Positions 18,420 through 28,530 of a stretch of DNA of 64,000 bases are shown piece by piece; within the stretch, counting starts at the first letter, position 1; each line of letters opens with the position of its first letter. Below the pieces are notes generated by a model. That model saw nothing but the letters and a program-made list of their open reading frames with translations. It had not been told where the DNA came from and made no database searches. The DNA is from Listeria welshimeri serovar 6b str. SLCC5334 (GTDB taxonomy: Bacteria; Bacillota; Bacilli; Lactobacillales; Listeriaceae). The stretch is taken from the NCBI RefSeq assembly GCF_000060285.1, contig NC_008555.1:1054001-1118000 (forward strand), written 5' to 3'. Both the position numbers and the translations under genes were made by a program.

Positions 18420-19253
18420 CTATCTCCTGATAATTTTTTTGAAATAGAGAGATAAGCGATTTGACCCAGTAACAAAAGAAGTTAATTTACTGTGAGTGGG
18501 GGTTAAAAGATCAACTTCTTTAGCTACGGTATTTTTTATTGATGAATCAATATTTAAATAGAAATCATGTTGTTTCTTTATAGATAAGGCATTTAAACGA
18601 ATGAATGCATCAATTACGTTATTAGAATCAACTAAAAGTTCAGAAGATAAATTCTTCAAATCTACATTAAAATTGATTGAGTTAGATTTGATATTACCTA
18701 TGTTGAATATTTCTTCTTGTTCATGAAATAAATATAATGCTGAATAAGGCCTACGTTTAAAAACGATTTCAGCAGCATACGTATCAGGTTCAATGGTGGT
18801 ACTTAAATTAATAACACCAGATAGAGAGTCGGGAACTAGTTGGAACTCAGAAAGTGTCGCCGTAATTTCTTTTGGTTTACTAAATAAGGTAACTATTCCT
18901 TCTGGAAATTCAAATAAATACTGATAAAAAGTATTTATTGGCATAAATTCTTTATTAGAAACAGGTCCATCAGACTCTATAGGATAACTTTTTCCTTCAC
19001 TAATTATACGGAAGGTCCATGCAGTTTTATTATTAGTGATAGAGTTTTCAGCGATTTCTTGTAGAGAGATACTTGCATTAAAATTAGTGTCATCTGTTTG
19101 AAAAGGTAAGTCTATTTTCTTTTCAGGGCGAAGAAATTCCAACATTTCTGTATAATGTGCTTGAATTGCATCGATTTTTAGCGGGAATGTGCCGGAGATT
19201 GTCCATATTTGTTTTTCTTGATTTAATTCTATTTTGTTTAGATAAGGTTTCAT
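18420..19253 (-). CDS. Unrecognised protein of the teichoic-acid locus
   Basis: The 277-residue protein has no signal peptide or membrane helix and is rich in predicted beta strands. I do not recognise a family. Its start (KIELNQEKQIWTISGTFP) resembles the N-terminal extension of the next gene (VSFEEDENQIELQFSLP), so the two may share a beta-sandwich domain. ATG follows GGGAGAAT. It and the DUF6270 gene form a leftward pair between tarH and the autolysin gene, which suggests a surface-polymer role but does not prove it. AT content matches the neighbours. Confidence 0.7.
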   Translation of the reverse strand: MKPYLNKIELNQEKQIWTISGTFPLKIDAIQAHYTEMLEFLRPEKKIDLPFQTDDTNFNASISLQEIAENSITNNKTAWTFRIISEGKSYPIESDGPVSNKEFMPINTFYQYLFEFPEGIVTLFSKPKEITATLSEFQLVPDSLSGVINLSTTIEPDTYAAEIVFKRRPYSALYLFHEQEEIFNIGNIKSNSINFNVDLKNLSSELLVDSNNVIDAFIRLNALSIKKQHDFYLNIDSSIKNTVAKEVDLLTPTHSKLTSFVTGSNRLSLYFKKIIRR

Positions 19254-19489
19254 TTAATTCTCCCTCGGATAGTATTTAACACCATTTTATCATAAATTTT
19301 TAAATACCACTAAATAAAAATATTTATTTAAATTTACGGAAAAATAATTAATTTCATTCTGTAAATTTGTCTAAATAATTAACAAAAATGTGGTAACTAT
19401 TGAAATCATCTGTTTTGTAATACTTCTGTAACTTACTATAGCATAAAGTTTGGTAAAATATAGGACAGTAATATAATTTAAGGAGTGGT

Positions 19490-21820
19490 TTGAAAATAAT
19501 GATAAATAAAAAGTGGATGAAAATTGTAATGATACCAATGTTAGTTGTTCCAATGTACGGAGTGACAACTCTAGGTAGCCAATTACAAGATTCATTAACT
19601 GGAAAAAATTCCTTTGTTAAAGACGTAGAAGCTGCTACAACAGAGCAACAGACGTTTATCAACAAACTTGCACCCGCAGCTCAGGCATCTCAAGAAAAAT
19701 ATAAACTTCTGTCTAGTATAACTTTAGCTCAAGGGATTCTAGAATCTAATTGGGGAAAAAGTGGACTTGCAACAAAAGGTAATAATTTATTCGGAATAAA
19801 AGGAAAATACAATAACCAATCTGTAATTATGCAAACTTCTGAATATGTTAATGGACAGTGGATAAAAGTTGATGCAGAATTTCGTAAATATCCAAGTTGG
19901 AATGAATCAGTTACTGACCATACCTTATTACTTGTAAATGGTACTTCTTGGAATAGAGACTTATATAAAAAAGTTGTTAATGCAACAGATTATAAAGTAG
20001 CTGCAAATGAACTTCAAAAAGCTGGATATGCTACAGATCCAAATTATGCTTCCAGTTTAATCCGAGTAATTGAGACTTATGATTTAGCAAAATACGATGT
20101 TTTATATGATAAAATTCTCACTCAAAAATCTATCTCAGAGAAAGCCACTGTGACAAATCCAACTGGGAACGGTATATGGTCTTTACCCTATAAAGTTAAG
20201 GGAGTAGCGTCTGTTGGTCCAGCTAGTGGATATGCTAATAAAGATATTGATTTGATTTCTGTGGCTACTACAAAAAGAGGAACTTATTATCAATTTAAAT
20301 ATAATGGTAAAGTGATTGGCTGGCTTGATGGAAAGGCACTAACTATTTATGATAAAGTAAATTATGACAAGTCTTATGTAGGAAGAGCGAAAATATCAAG
20401 TCCAACTAGTAATGGTATTTGGTCTAAACCATATAACATATATGGACGTGAATTTGTGGCAAATGCAACCACATATGCACAACAAGAAATAAAACTTTTA
20501 CGTGAAGCGCAAACTGCAAAAGGCACATATTATCAATTTAGTATCAATAATAAAATAATTGGTTGGATTGATAAAAGAGCTTTAACAATTTATCCTTATG
20601 ATTCCATTATCTCAAGTAAAAATGTGAATCTAGCTGGGCAAATTACTAACCCAACTGGAAATGGTATTTGGTCTAAGGCATACAAGTTAGAGGGCACAAC
20701 TTCTGTTGCACCAGCTTCTAAATATGCCAATCAGGATGTTAATATTAATCAACAAATTGAAACTCAACATGGTAGTTATTATAATATTAGTATCAATGGT
20801 AAAAATATCGGTTGGTTAGATCAAAAAGCTCTTACACTTTATGATGTAGAAGAATATAATAAAGCAGTTTCATTTGATGGTACCATTAAAAATGTTAAGA
20901 GTAACACAATATGGACTAAGCCTTATCGAACAGTTGGCACAAAATCAGTTGGTCCAGCCGAAGCATATTTAAACAAAGATGTTCAAATAATTCGCGAAGC
21001 CAAAACACCAAAAGGTACTTACTATCAATTTAAATCAGCTGGTAAAGTGATTGGTTGGTTGGATCAAAAAGCTTTCGAAATATATGACAACATTCTTTAT
21101 AATAAAGTTGTCAATATGGAGGCTGTAGTTGAGAATGTAACTGGTAACGCTGTTTGGTCAGCTCCATATAAGAGTAAAGGTGTCCAAGGGATAACTACGG
21201 CAAACACATACAAAGATAAAACAGTTAAATTAACTCGAGAAGCTCAGACAAGTAGAGGAACGTATTATGAGTTTAGCTATAACGGCAAAGTGATAGGCTG
21301 GTTAGATAAGAAAGCATTTAAATTCTATAATACATTAGAATATGATGAAGTTTACAATAGAGATGCTATAATTACTAATGTAACCGGAAATACAGTTTGG
21401 ACATTACCATATCAAATCTATGGCACTAAAGCTGTTAATCCTGCAGCAACATATAAAAACCAACAAGCAAGAATTACAAGAAAAGCTAAAACCGAAAGGG
21501 GTATCTACTACCAATTTAGCATTAATGGAAAAAATATCGGTTGGCTAGATGAGAAAGCATTTGATGTTTATGATGAAATTGAGTATAACAAAAACATTAA
21601 GTTAACTGGTATACTAAGTAATGCTTCAGGAAATGCTATTTGGTCAGAACCTTACCGAGTTATTGGAACGAAAAATGTCGGGCAAGCAACATCTTATGCA
21701 AATAAAACTGTACAATTAGTGAAAGAAGCTAAGACAACACGTTCCACTTATTATCAAATGAGTATTAATGGAAAAGTAATTGGTTGGGTAGATAAACGCG
21801 CGTTCACAAATGTTAAATAA
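19490..21820 (+). CDS. ispC: GW-module autolysin of IspC type
   Basis: The roughly 775-residue secreted murein hydrolase has a signal peptide (cleavage likely after KDVEAA, about residue 50) and an N-terminal glucosaminidase domain (about 55-205; ITLAQGILESNWG holds the catalytic Glu). Seven GW modules follow (each ends G-W-[LIV]-D-x-[KR]-A), which bind lipoteichoic acid and host glycosaminoglycans. The related autolysin Auto has four GW modules; seven is what I recall for IspC, a serotype 4b surface antigen and virulence factor. The start is TTG 19490 (AGGAG four bases away) or ATG 19499 (13 bases away); neither spacing is ideal. Confidence 0.88.
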   Translation: MKIMINKKWMKIVMIPMLVVPMYGVTTLGSQLQDSLTGKNSFVKDVEAATTEQQTFINKLAPAAQASQEKYKLLSSITLAQGILESNWGKSGLATKGNNLFGIKGKYNNQSVIMQTSEYVNGQWIKVDAEFRKYPSWNESVTDHTLLLVNGTSWNRDLYKKVVNATDYKVAANELQKAGYATDPNYASSLIRVIETYDLAKYDVLYDKILTQKSISEKATVTNPTGNGIWSLPYKVKGVASVGPASGYANKDIDLISVATTKRGTYYQFKYNGKVIGWLDGKALTIYDKVNYDKSYVGRAKISSPTSNGIWSKPYNIYGREFVANATTYAQQEIKLLREAQTAKGTYYQFSINNKIIGWIDKRALTIYPYDSIISSKNVNLAGQITNPTGNGIWSKAYKLEGTTSVAPASKYANQDVNINQQIETQHGSYYNISINGKNIGWLDQKALTLYDVEEYNKAVSFDGTIKNVKSNTIWTKPYRTVGTKSVGPAEAYLNKDVQIIREAKTPKGTYYQFKSAGKVIGWLDQKAFEIYDNILYNKVVNMEAVVENVTGNAVWSAPYKSKGVQGITTANTYKDKTVKLTREAQTSRGTYYEFSYNGKVIGWLDKKAFKFYNTLEYDEVYNRDAIITNVTGNTVWTLPYQIYGTKAVNPAATYKNQQARITRKAKTERGIYYQFSINGKNIGWLDEKAFDVYDEIEYNKNIKLTGILSNASGNAIWSEPYRVIGTKNVGQATSYANKTVQLVKEAKTTRSTYYQMSINGKVIGWVDKRAFTNVK
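20135..21817 (+). repeat. Seven tandem GW-module repeats within ispC
   Basis: Units of about 240 bp each encode a module starting with a TNPTGNGIW- or NVTGNTVW-like strand and ending IGWLDxKA. They differ enough at base level that recombination seems limited, but copy number could vary between strains. Confidence 0.85.
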
Positions 21821-21825
21821 ATGAG

Positions 21826-21871
21826 AAGAAGTAGAGTATCTATTTATAGGTATTTCTACTTCTTTTTTTTC
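21826..21871 (+). terminator. Terminator after ispC
   Basis: The stem AGAAGTAG / CTACTTCT, extended imperfectly inward, is followed by eight Ts. Confidence 0.8.
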
Positions 21872-21953
21872 AATGTTGAAAATAAGTATTAAATAAGATA
21901 TGCTGTATATATTGATTTTTTATTGAAAGAAGAATTTAAGGAGTTGTTTAAGA

Positions 21954-22931
21954 ATGGAAAAACCATTTTTAACCATTGTAGTTCCATGCTATAACGAAGA
22001 AGCAGTTCTCGGGGAAACTGTAATTCAGTTAACAAAGATTTTGGATACTTTAGTGGATAAAGCAGAAATTAGTGAAAAAAGTAAGATTATGTTTGTGGAT
22101 GACGGAAGTAAAGACAAGACATGGGAACTAATAGATGGGTTCACAAAAGAACTAAAATACATAACGGGTCTTAAACTTAGCCGTAATTATGGTCATCAGG
22201 GTGCTTTATTAGCAGGTTTGACTTCAGCTTATGAAGCTTCGGATTGTGTGATTTCTATTGACGCAGATTTACAAGATGATGTAAATGCGATTATCCCTTT
22301 TGTTGAGAAATTTAATCAAGGGTATGAAGTTGTATATGGAGTTCGTGATAAAAGAGACACGGATACATTTTTTAAAAGAAATACTGCACTTGGATTTTAT
22401 AAAGTAATGGAAAAACTAGGTGTCAAAATGGTTCCTAATCATGCAGATTATCGTTTGTTAAGCAAACGAGCTTTAGGAGAGTTTTTAAAATATAAAGAAG
22501 AAAATATGTTTATCCGTGGAATAATTCCTTTGTTAGGATTTAAATCAACTAAAGTGTATTATAATCGAAATGAACGTTTTGCGGGTGAATCCAAATACCC
22601 ACTAAAGAAAATGTTAATGTTTGCTGTAGATGGTATTACGTCCTTTAGTATTACACCAATTAGATTTTTATTAACGATAGGAGTATTAATGTTTATAATT
22701 GGCGTGGGGTTAGGAATATACGCTATTGTACAGAAAATACTAGGAGAAGTTGTAATAGGGTGGACTTCGTTAATGGTTTCTCTATGGTTAATTGGAGGTA
22801 TTCAATTAATTGCAATAGGTGTCTTAGGTGAATATATTGGTAAAATATTTAAAGAGGTTAAGGCAAGACCTCGTTTTACTATTGAAGATAATTTATTTGA
22901 AGAAAAATATAAAGCTGAAAATTTAAAATAA
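21954..22931 (+). CDS. Undecaprenyl-phosphate sugar transferase, GT2 (GtrB/DPM1 type)
   Basis: The 325-residue protein has a GT-A domain with nucleotide-site IVPCYNEE (about residue 8), VDDGSKDKT, the metal-binding DADLQDD (about 103-109) and two C-terminal membrane helices (about 235-255 and 270-290). It should load a sugar from UDP or another donor onto undecaprenyl phosphate on the inner face. A polytopic glycosyltransferase gene follows 13 bases later. Together with a flippase such as GtcA (not in this window) this makes a three-part system that decorates teichoic acid outside the cell. In serotype 4b that sugar could be galactose or glucose; which one is inference. Confidence 0.85.
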   Translation: MEKPFLTIVVPCYNEEAVLGETVIQLTKILDTLVDKAEISEKSKIMFVDDGSKDKTWELIDGFTKELKYITGLKLSRNYGHQGALLAGLTSAYEASDCVISIDADLQDDVNAIIPFVEKFNQGYEVVYGVRDKRDTDTFFKRNTALGFYKVMEKLGVKMVPNHADYRLLSKRALGEFLKYKEENMFIRGIIPLLGFKSTKVYYNRNERFAGESKYPLKKMLMFAVDGITSFSITPIRFLLTIGVLMFIIGVGLGIYAIVQKILGEVVIGWTSLMVSLWLIGGIQLIAIGVLGEYIGKIFKEVKARPRFTIEDNLFEEKYKAENLK

Positions 22932-22944
22932 GTAGGGGAAAAAA

Positions 22945-25047
22945 GTGCAGATTAAAAAAAATTTAGGTTTTGTATTTTATGGAGTATTCATTTTTATATT
23001 TGGTTATTTGTTAGTAAGAAGTATAATTAATCCATTAAATGTTGATTACAGTAATTTTTTTATACTTTTATTATTTAGTATAACTATTTTATTTATTATG
23101 TTAGCTTTTTTTCAATTATTTAGTCGTCTTAATCGTAGAAGTGATATATTAGTGACGGCAATTTTAATAATAACATTGGTCTCAATACAAGTTTACTTAA
23201 TGTTTGCGCTTCAAATGGATGCTTTTGCTGACAGTTTTGGTATAAAAGGTCAAGCAGTACAAATGCTACAAAACGGTGGAATGTTCACAGGAGACAGTTA
23301 TTTTCTTGTATATCCGAATAATGTTTTAACTACAATAATCAGATATGGATTATATAATTTCGGAGCAGGTATAGGTATCACTAATACTTATCTCCTTGAA
23401 TGTGGTTTTGTTATTTTATGTATGAATATCACTTTCTTTACATTGTTTTATATTATTCGAAAAGAAGTTGGTATAAAATATAGCAACATTTACTTATTGA
23501 TAATATTGTTTTGTGTTCCTTTTTATGGGTATTTGAGTTATTTTTATTCAGATACACTTGTGCTACCTTTTGCTGCACTAATTCTATTGTTTTATTATTT
23601 TTATACAAAAAATAATAAATGGTTTTATTTTATAATTATTGGAGTCTTATTTGCTATTGGGTATCATATAAAACCAAATTTAATAATTATGTTACCAGCG
23701 ATTATTATTCATTTGTGTTTCATAAGAAATTGGCGAAAAACATTATTAAATTCAGCTATCATCTTAATTGTTTTTGCAGGTGTGAACACACTCTATAATC
23801 CATTAACAGAAAGATATGGTTTTGAACGTGATAATAGTTTAGAGTTTCCTCAATCGCATTGGGTTATGATGGGGTTAAAGGGGCCAGCAGGGAGATATAA
23901 TAGTTCAGAATTTCTTTATACGAAGCAATTTGATACAAAAGAAAAAAAACAAGAAGCTAATAAAAAAATAATAAAGGAAAGAATAACATCATATGGGCCT
24001 GTAAAGTTATTAAAACTTTATAATATGAAAATGTTATCTACTTGGACAGATGGCACAAGAGCATATAGTTGGTATGTTAATTCCGCTAAAGAATACCCAG
24101 CTGCATATGATTTTTTATTCGGTGATAAAAAAGTATTTGCAGATGCGTTTTCTCAGATATTCCATATTATTAATTTAATACTAATTATTTTAGGCGCGCT
24201 AAGGTTTTACAAAAAGCAAGAATTTGATTTATCTTTTTTAATTAATATTACTTTAATTGGTGTTTGGCTATTTCATCTATTATGGGAGGCTAATCAAAGG
24301 TATATTCTTTTTGTTACACCTCTTATGATTATGTCGGCTATGTACGGTTTTAAATTCTTAGTAGAACTACTTTATACAAAAGACAAAATTCCTGTTATTA
24401 AACAAACGACTAGAAAACCATTTTTAATAGTATGTTTTGTTGTGTTCATATTGAGTATAGTCACTATTATTTATGGAGTTAAGCCAATAGCTGTTGATAA
24501 ACAAAACACCAACCATTATTTAGTAAACCAAAGCTATGCATATTTACAAGTACCAGTTGATTCGAAAAATGCTGTTTCACAAACTTTTAAAGCAGATGAA
24601 AAATTTAATAATGTTGGTATTTATGTTTTAAAAGCTCCAAATAAAAATAATAAATATAAAATTAGAATAACCAACAAAGATGAAAATAAAATAATTTCTG
24701 AGAAAGTGTATTCTTCTTCTTCCTTTAAATCAGGGAAATATTTCCCAATCGAAGTAAATGAAAAGCCAAAAAAGAATACAGAGTACAGTATACAAATTTT
24801 AGCAACAAACGGTAACAAAGGTGAAGCTTTAATGTTAGGTAAGTATCAACAAAAAGGGTTTGATCTATATAGTGATGGAGCAATGTATATAAATGGAAAA
24901 AATCAAGTTAATGAAGATATTGGGTTTGTCGTATCTGAAAATACTAAATCGCCATTGATTCCATGGTATAGCTATTCACTTATTATAATTATTTTTGTTG
25001 GTGTTTTATCATTAAGTTTCTTAACTTTTAAACAGAGAAATGATTAG
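22945..25047 (+). CDS. Polytopic GT-C-like membrane glycosyltransferase
   Basis: The 700-residue protein has about ten to twelve membrane helices in residues 1-500, an outer domain (about 510-665) of beta-sandwich character and a last helix (about 675-695). An acidic first outer loop with LQMDAFADSFG (about 87-97) fits the conserved Asp of GT-C enzymes. It probably moves the sugar from the lipid carrier made by the upstream GT2 onto teichoic acid. The start is GTG with AGGGGAAA upstream. The pair is transcribed alone and closed by a 20-bp stem terminator. The gene is very AT-rich compared with flanking housekeeping genes, consistent with serotype-specific transfer. Confidence 0.75.
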   Translation: MQIKKNLGFVFYGVFIFIFGYLLVRSIINPLNVDYSNFFILLLFSITILFIMLAFFQLFSRLNRRSDILVTAILIITLVSIQVYLMFALQMDAFADSFGIKGQAVQMLQNGGMFTGDSYFLVYPNNVLTTIIRYGLYNFGAGIGITNTYLLECGFVILCMNITFFTLFYIIRKEVGIKYSNIYLLIILFCVPFYGYLSYFYSDTLVLPFAALILLFYYFYTKNNKWFYFIIIGVLFAIGYHIKPNLIIMLPAIIIHLCFIRNWRKTLLNSAIILIVFAGVNTLYNPLTERYGFERDNSLEFPQSHWVMMGLKGPAGRYNSSEFLYTKQFDTKEKKQEANKKIIKERITSYGPVKLLKLYNMKMLSTWTDGTRAYSWYVNSAKEYPAAYDFLFGDKKVFADAFSQIFHIINLILIILGALRFYKKQEFDLSFLINITLIGVWLFHLLWEANQRYILFVTPLMIMSAMYGFKFLVELLYTKDKIPVIKQTTRKPFLIVCFVVFILSIVTIIYGVKPIAVDKQNTNHYLVNQSYAYLQVPVDSKNAVSQTFKADEKFNNVGIYVLKAPNKNNKYKIRITNKDENKIISEKVYSSSSFKSGKYFPIEVNEKPKKNTEYSIQILATNGNKGEALMLGKYQQKGFDLYSDGAMYINGKNQVNEDIGFVVSENTKSPLIPWYSYSLIIIIFVGVLSLSFLTFKQRND

Positions 25048-25056
25048 ATTTAAATA

Positions 25057-25100
25057 AAAAGGATATACACTTAGCTGTTAAGCTAAATGTATATCCTTTT
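25057..25100. terminator. Bidirectional terminator before galU
   Basis: A 20-bp stem (AAAAGGATATACACTTAGCT with its complement, one G-T wobble) has a four-base loop and T-rich ends on both strands. It is among the strongest hairpins in the window. Confidence 0.95.
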
Positions 25101-25986
25101 ATTTTTTATCCTTCGAGTGAATTTCTGCATAAAGCTGATCTACCAATTTTGCAACATCATCCTTAATTTCTGGATGCTTTAAAGCAAATTGCATGGTCGT
25201 CTTGATAAAACCGAATTTATCACCAACATCAAAGCGTTCTCCTTCAAAATCATAAGCAAAAACTCGTTGAATTTCATTTAAACTGTTGATAGCGTCAGTT
25301 AATTGGATTTCGCCACCAGCACCAGGTTTTTGTGTTTCTAAGAAGTCAAAAATCTGCGGTGTTAGTAGATATCTACCAAGAATAGCAAGGTCAGAAGGCG
25401 CTGCACTTGGATCAGGCTTTTCTACAAAACCATTTACATTGTATAGGTTTTTACTATATTCATCAATTGGATCGATAATGCCATAACGATAAGTTTCTTC
25501 ATGAGGAACCGTTTGAACTCCAATGATAGAACTATGTGTTTTTTCGTATTGATCTATTAACTGTTTTGCACATGGTGTTTTTGCTTGAACAATGTCATCA
25601 CCTAACATAACAATAAATGGCTCATTACCCACAAACCCTCTAGCTTGAAGAATCGCATCACCAAGTCCTTTAGGTTTAGATTGACGAATGAAGTGAAGGT
25701 TAATATTTGTTGTTTCTTCAATTAAATGAAGTAATTCTAGTTTGTTTTTTTCGCGTAGGTTAAGCTCAAGTTCAGGAACGGAGTCAAAGTGGTCTTCAAT
25801 AGCTCTTTTTCCTTTACCAGTAACGATTAGAATATCTTCAATTCCAGATTCTACCGCTTCTTCTACTATGTATTGAATGGTTGGCTTGTCTACTATTGGA
25901 AGTATTTCTTTAGGCATTGCTTTTGTGGCAGGCAGAAATCTCGTCCCTAATCCTGCTGCTGGAATGACTGCTTTTTTTACTCTCAT
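25099..25986 (-). CDS. galU: UTP-glucose-1-phosphate uridylyltransferase
   Basis: The 295-residue enzyme makes UDP-glucose. The N-terminal [19 protein letters not shown] is the nucleotide loop and activation lysine; VMLGDDI holds the metal Asp, and [10 protein letters not shown] and GGEIQLTDA are family hallmarks. It is called GtaB in Bacillus. UDP-glucose, and UDP-galactose made from it, feed teichoic-acid decoration, which fits the place between the GT pair and the polymerase genes. ATG follows AGGAGCG. It is transcribed against its neighbours. Confidence 0.95.
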   Translation of the reverse strand: MRVKKAVIPAAGLGTRFLPATKAMPKEILPIVDKPTIQYIVEEAVESGIEDILIVTGKGKRAIEDHFDSVPELELNLREKNKLELLHLIEETTNINLHFIRQSKPKGLGDAILQARGFVGNEPFIVMLGDDIVQAKTPCAKQLIDQYEKTHSSIIGVQTVPHEETYRYGIIDPIDEYSKNLYNVNGFVEKPDPSAAPSDLAILGRYLLTPQIFDFLETQKPGAGGEIQLTDAINSLNEIQRVFAYDFEGERFDVGDKFGFIKTTMQFALKHPEIKDDVAKLVDQLYAEIHSKDKK

Positions 25987-26094
25987 TATAACGCTCCTTT
26001 GAATAATAATACTACTGTAACTAGATTCATTATACGCTATTCAATGATTGTAATTCAAGCTGAATACTAAAAGAGACAGTTTTACTATGTTATC

Positions 26095-26123
26095 TTGACA
26101 TTTATGGGCAATTGTAATAGATT
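26095..26123 (+). promoter_or_regulatory. Promoter of teichoic-acid polymerase gene
   Basis: A consensus TTGACA and TAGATT lie 17 bp apart, starting 66 bases before the chosen start codon. Confidence 0.75.
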
Positions 26124-26160
26124 GAAGAAAGTAAATAAAATGTATAAAGGGAGATTAAGC

Positions 26161-28512
26161 ATGCTCTATGAGATTATAAAAGAATCAAAAATAGCAGAAC
26201 CAAAAATTTCTGTTATAGTTCCAGTTTATAATGTAATTAGTTATATTGATGAAACGATTAATTCCTTACTAAGCCAAACCTTAAAAGAAATTGAAATAAT
26301 TTTAGTTGATGACGGTTCTTCTGATGGAAGTTTTGAAAGAATTATTGATTACGGGGAACGTCATGATAATATTTGTGTCGCAAAAGAACCTAACGCCGGA
26401 CCTGGTATGGCTCGTAATAACGGTTTAAGCATCGCTAAAGGTAAATACATTAGTTTTGTTGACTCTGATGACATTCTCCCTGAAAGAGCGCTAGAAATCA
26501 TGTATGAAGCTGCTGAGAAAGAGCAAGTTGGTGTAGTTACTGGTATATCTGTCAGCTTTAACAACAGTCGCTCATGGTTTATTGGCGGGCACTTTAAAAA
26601 AGGTGTTTTCAAAAAAGGTCGTAAATCACTTCTCCAAAACCCCGAAATGCTATATACATTAGGACCGTGTAATAAACTTTATCGCCGAGATATGGTTCAA
26701 GATATTCGTTTCCCTAATTCAATTAAAGTTGCAGAAGATCACCCATTTGTTATTGAAGCTTATTTGAAATCTGAAAATATTTATACAGTAGATGAAATAA
26801 TATATAATTATAGGGCACGTGAAGATGAAGGGGATATCTCACTATCTCAAATCGTTACATCAGATCCTTATGTGAGTTTCAAAGATATCATTGCCAGCAT
26901 CAAACTTTCAGATGCTCTTTTAAAACAATATGTGACGAATCCAATTGCACTTCAAAAAATTAGAATAGATTATTATGACCGGATTATTTCAACAGATATT
27001 TGGCCTGCCTATAAAGGGATTTTGTTGAGCGGAAGCGCGGAAACGCAAATTAAAATGTTCGATGCTTTTCGTGAATTATTAGATTCGATGGATTTTCATT
27101 TGTATAATAACCTAGGCGTATTTCAGCGTTTGCTTACATTTGAAACAATTAATCGCTACACATTTATTAAAGAAAAGGCGCGCTCAAGTTATTTGAGAGC
27201 TGTAAGATTAGCCTATGAAAAATTAGATCCAGGTTCTTTAAATAAATTGTTATCATCAGAGTTTCCTAAAGAAGTTCGTGCTGGCGAAAAAGCTGCTAAA
27301 CGAAACTCAATCAAACCAATCTATAACCGTCTTGTTACTCGTAAAATTGGTTCGACAATTAAACTTGGATATGAAAAAGTTATCGCCGAAAATTGGAAAA
27401 AATTATCTGGAGTTGCGCGTAATTTTTATGCGCGTAGAATTTCTTTTCCGTTTTATAAATTAGCTAAGAAAGAACGTAAAATAGTCTTTCTAACTAATAA
27501 GCATGATGTGCTTGCTGATTCTTTTAAAGCTGTATATGATGAAGTTATCTTGCAAAAACCAGATTATAAAGTGGTAGGGTATCTAAAACAACCAAAACGT
27601 TCTATTTTGGAATTGCTAAAAATGTACAAAGACATTGCAACCGCTGAATATATCTTTTTAGATGATTATTATCGTCAAATATATGGACTAACACTTCGCA
27701 AAGATACAGAAGTGATTCAACTTTGGCATGCCGCAGGAGCTTTTAAAAAGTTTGGTTTTAGTTCCATAGGTTATGCAGATAGTAATACAGAAAGTTTTGA
27801 ACGTGATGCACATAAAAACTATTCAAAAGTAGTTGTATCTTCAAGTGAAATAGTGCCATTTTATGCAGAAGCATTTGGAGTAGACGAAAAGAATGTGTTA
27901 CCACTAGGCGTTCCACGAACAGATCGTTTCTTTAATGAAGAGTACAAAACTTACATTAAAACTGTTTTTGAAGGTAAATATCCAGCTTTGAAGAATAAAA
28001 AAATCATCACATATGCACCAACTTTCCGTGGCGGTCCAGGTGAACGTCAACAATTTATTATGAACTTGAACATTCGTCGTCTGGCTGAACAATTAGGTGA
28101 TGAATATGCACTTATTTTAAAAATGCATCCATCTGTTGTTAGAGGAGTCGGAATCCCATTTGATTTACAAGAATTCGCATTTAATATGAGCGGGGAAGAC
28201 ATTAACGATGTTTTAATTAATACGGACATTTTAATTACCGATTATTCATCCGTAGTCTTTGATTTCTCGATAATGGAAAAACCAATTCTTTTCTATGCTT
28301 ATGATTTGGAAAATTATTTAGGAGAGCGTAATTTCTATTATAATTTTGAAGAATTTGTTCCGGGGCCAATTGTTCGGACAAATGAAGAAGTAATTAGCGC
28401 AATTAAATCAAATGATTTTGATCTTCATAAAGTTCGCACGTTTAAAGAGAGATTCTTTGATGATTTAGACGGCCATTCTGCAGAACGAATTGTGAAAGAA
28501 CTTATTAAGTAA
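26161..28512 (+). CDS. Fused GT2 glycosyltransferase / ribitol-phosphate polymerase (TarL-like)
   Basis: The 783-residue protein joins two enzymes. Residues about 18-230 are a GT2 domain (VIVPVYNVISYIDE, LVDDGSSDGS, DSDD). Residues about 420-780 are a Glyphos_transf domain (WHAAGAFKKFG, GVPRTDRFF, YAPTFRGG, KMHPS, ITDYSSVVFDF), which adds polyol phosphate from CDP-ribitol or CDP-glycerol. Type II wall teichoic acid of serotype 4b alternates ribitol phosphate with GlcNAc in the chain. One protein holding both activities would fit that polymer; this is inference. ATG 26161 follows AAAGGGAG; the longer frame from 26095 begins inside the promoter. Confidence 0.85.
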   Translation: MLYEIIKESKIAEPKISVIVPVYNVISYIDETINSLLSQTLKEIEIILVDDGSSDGSFERIIDYGERHDNICVAKEPNAGPGMARNNGLSIAKGKYISFVDSDDILPERALEIMYEAAEKEQVGVVTGISVSFNNSRSWFIGGHFKKGVFKKGRKSLLQNPEMLYTLGPCNKLYRRDMVQDIRFPNSIKVAEDHPFVIEAYLKSENIYTVDEIIYNYRAREDEGDISLSQIVTSDPYVSFKDIIASIKLSDALLKQYVTNPIALQKIRIDYYDRIISTDIWPAYKGILLSGSAETQIKMFDAFRELLDSMDFHLYNNLGVFQRLLTFETINRYTFIKEKARSSYLRAVRLAYEKLDPGSLNKLLSSEFPKEVRAGEKAAKRNSIKPIYNRLVTRKIGSTIKLGYEKVIAENWKKLSGVARNFYARRISFPFYKLAKKERKIVFLTNKHDVLADSFKAVYDEVILQKPDYKVVGYLKQPKRSILELLKMYKDIATAEYIFLDDYYRQIYGLTLRKDTEVIQLWHAAGAFKKFGFSSIGYADSNTESFERDAHKNYSKVVVSSSEIVPFYAEAFGVDEKNVLPLGVPRTDRFFNEEYKTYIKTVFEGKYPALKNKKIITYAPTFRGGPGERQQFIMNLNIRRLAEQLGDEYALILKMHPSVVRGVGIPFDLQEFAFNMSGEDINDVLINTDILITDYSSVVFDFSIMEKPILFYAYDLENYLGERNFYYNFEEFVPGPIVRTNEEVISAIKSNDFDLHKVRTFKERFFDDLDGHSAERIVKELIK

Positions 28513-28530
28513 GATTTAACACTGGAATTG

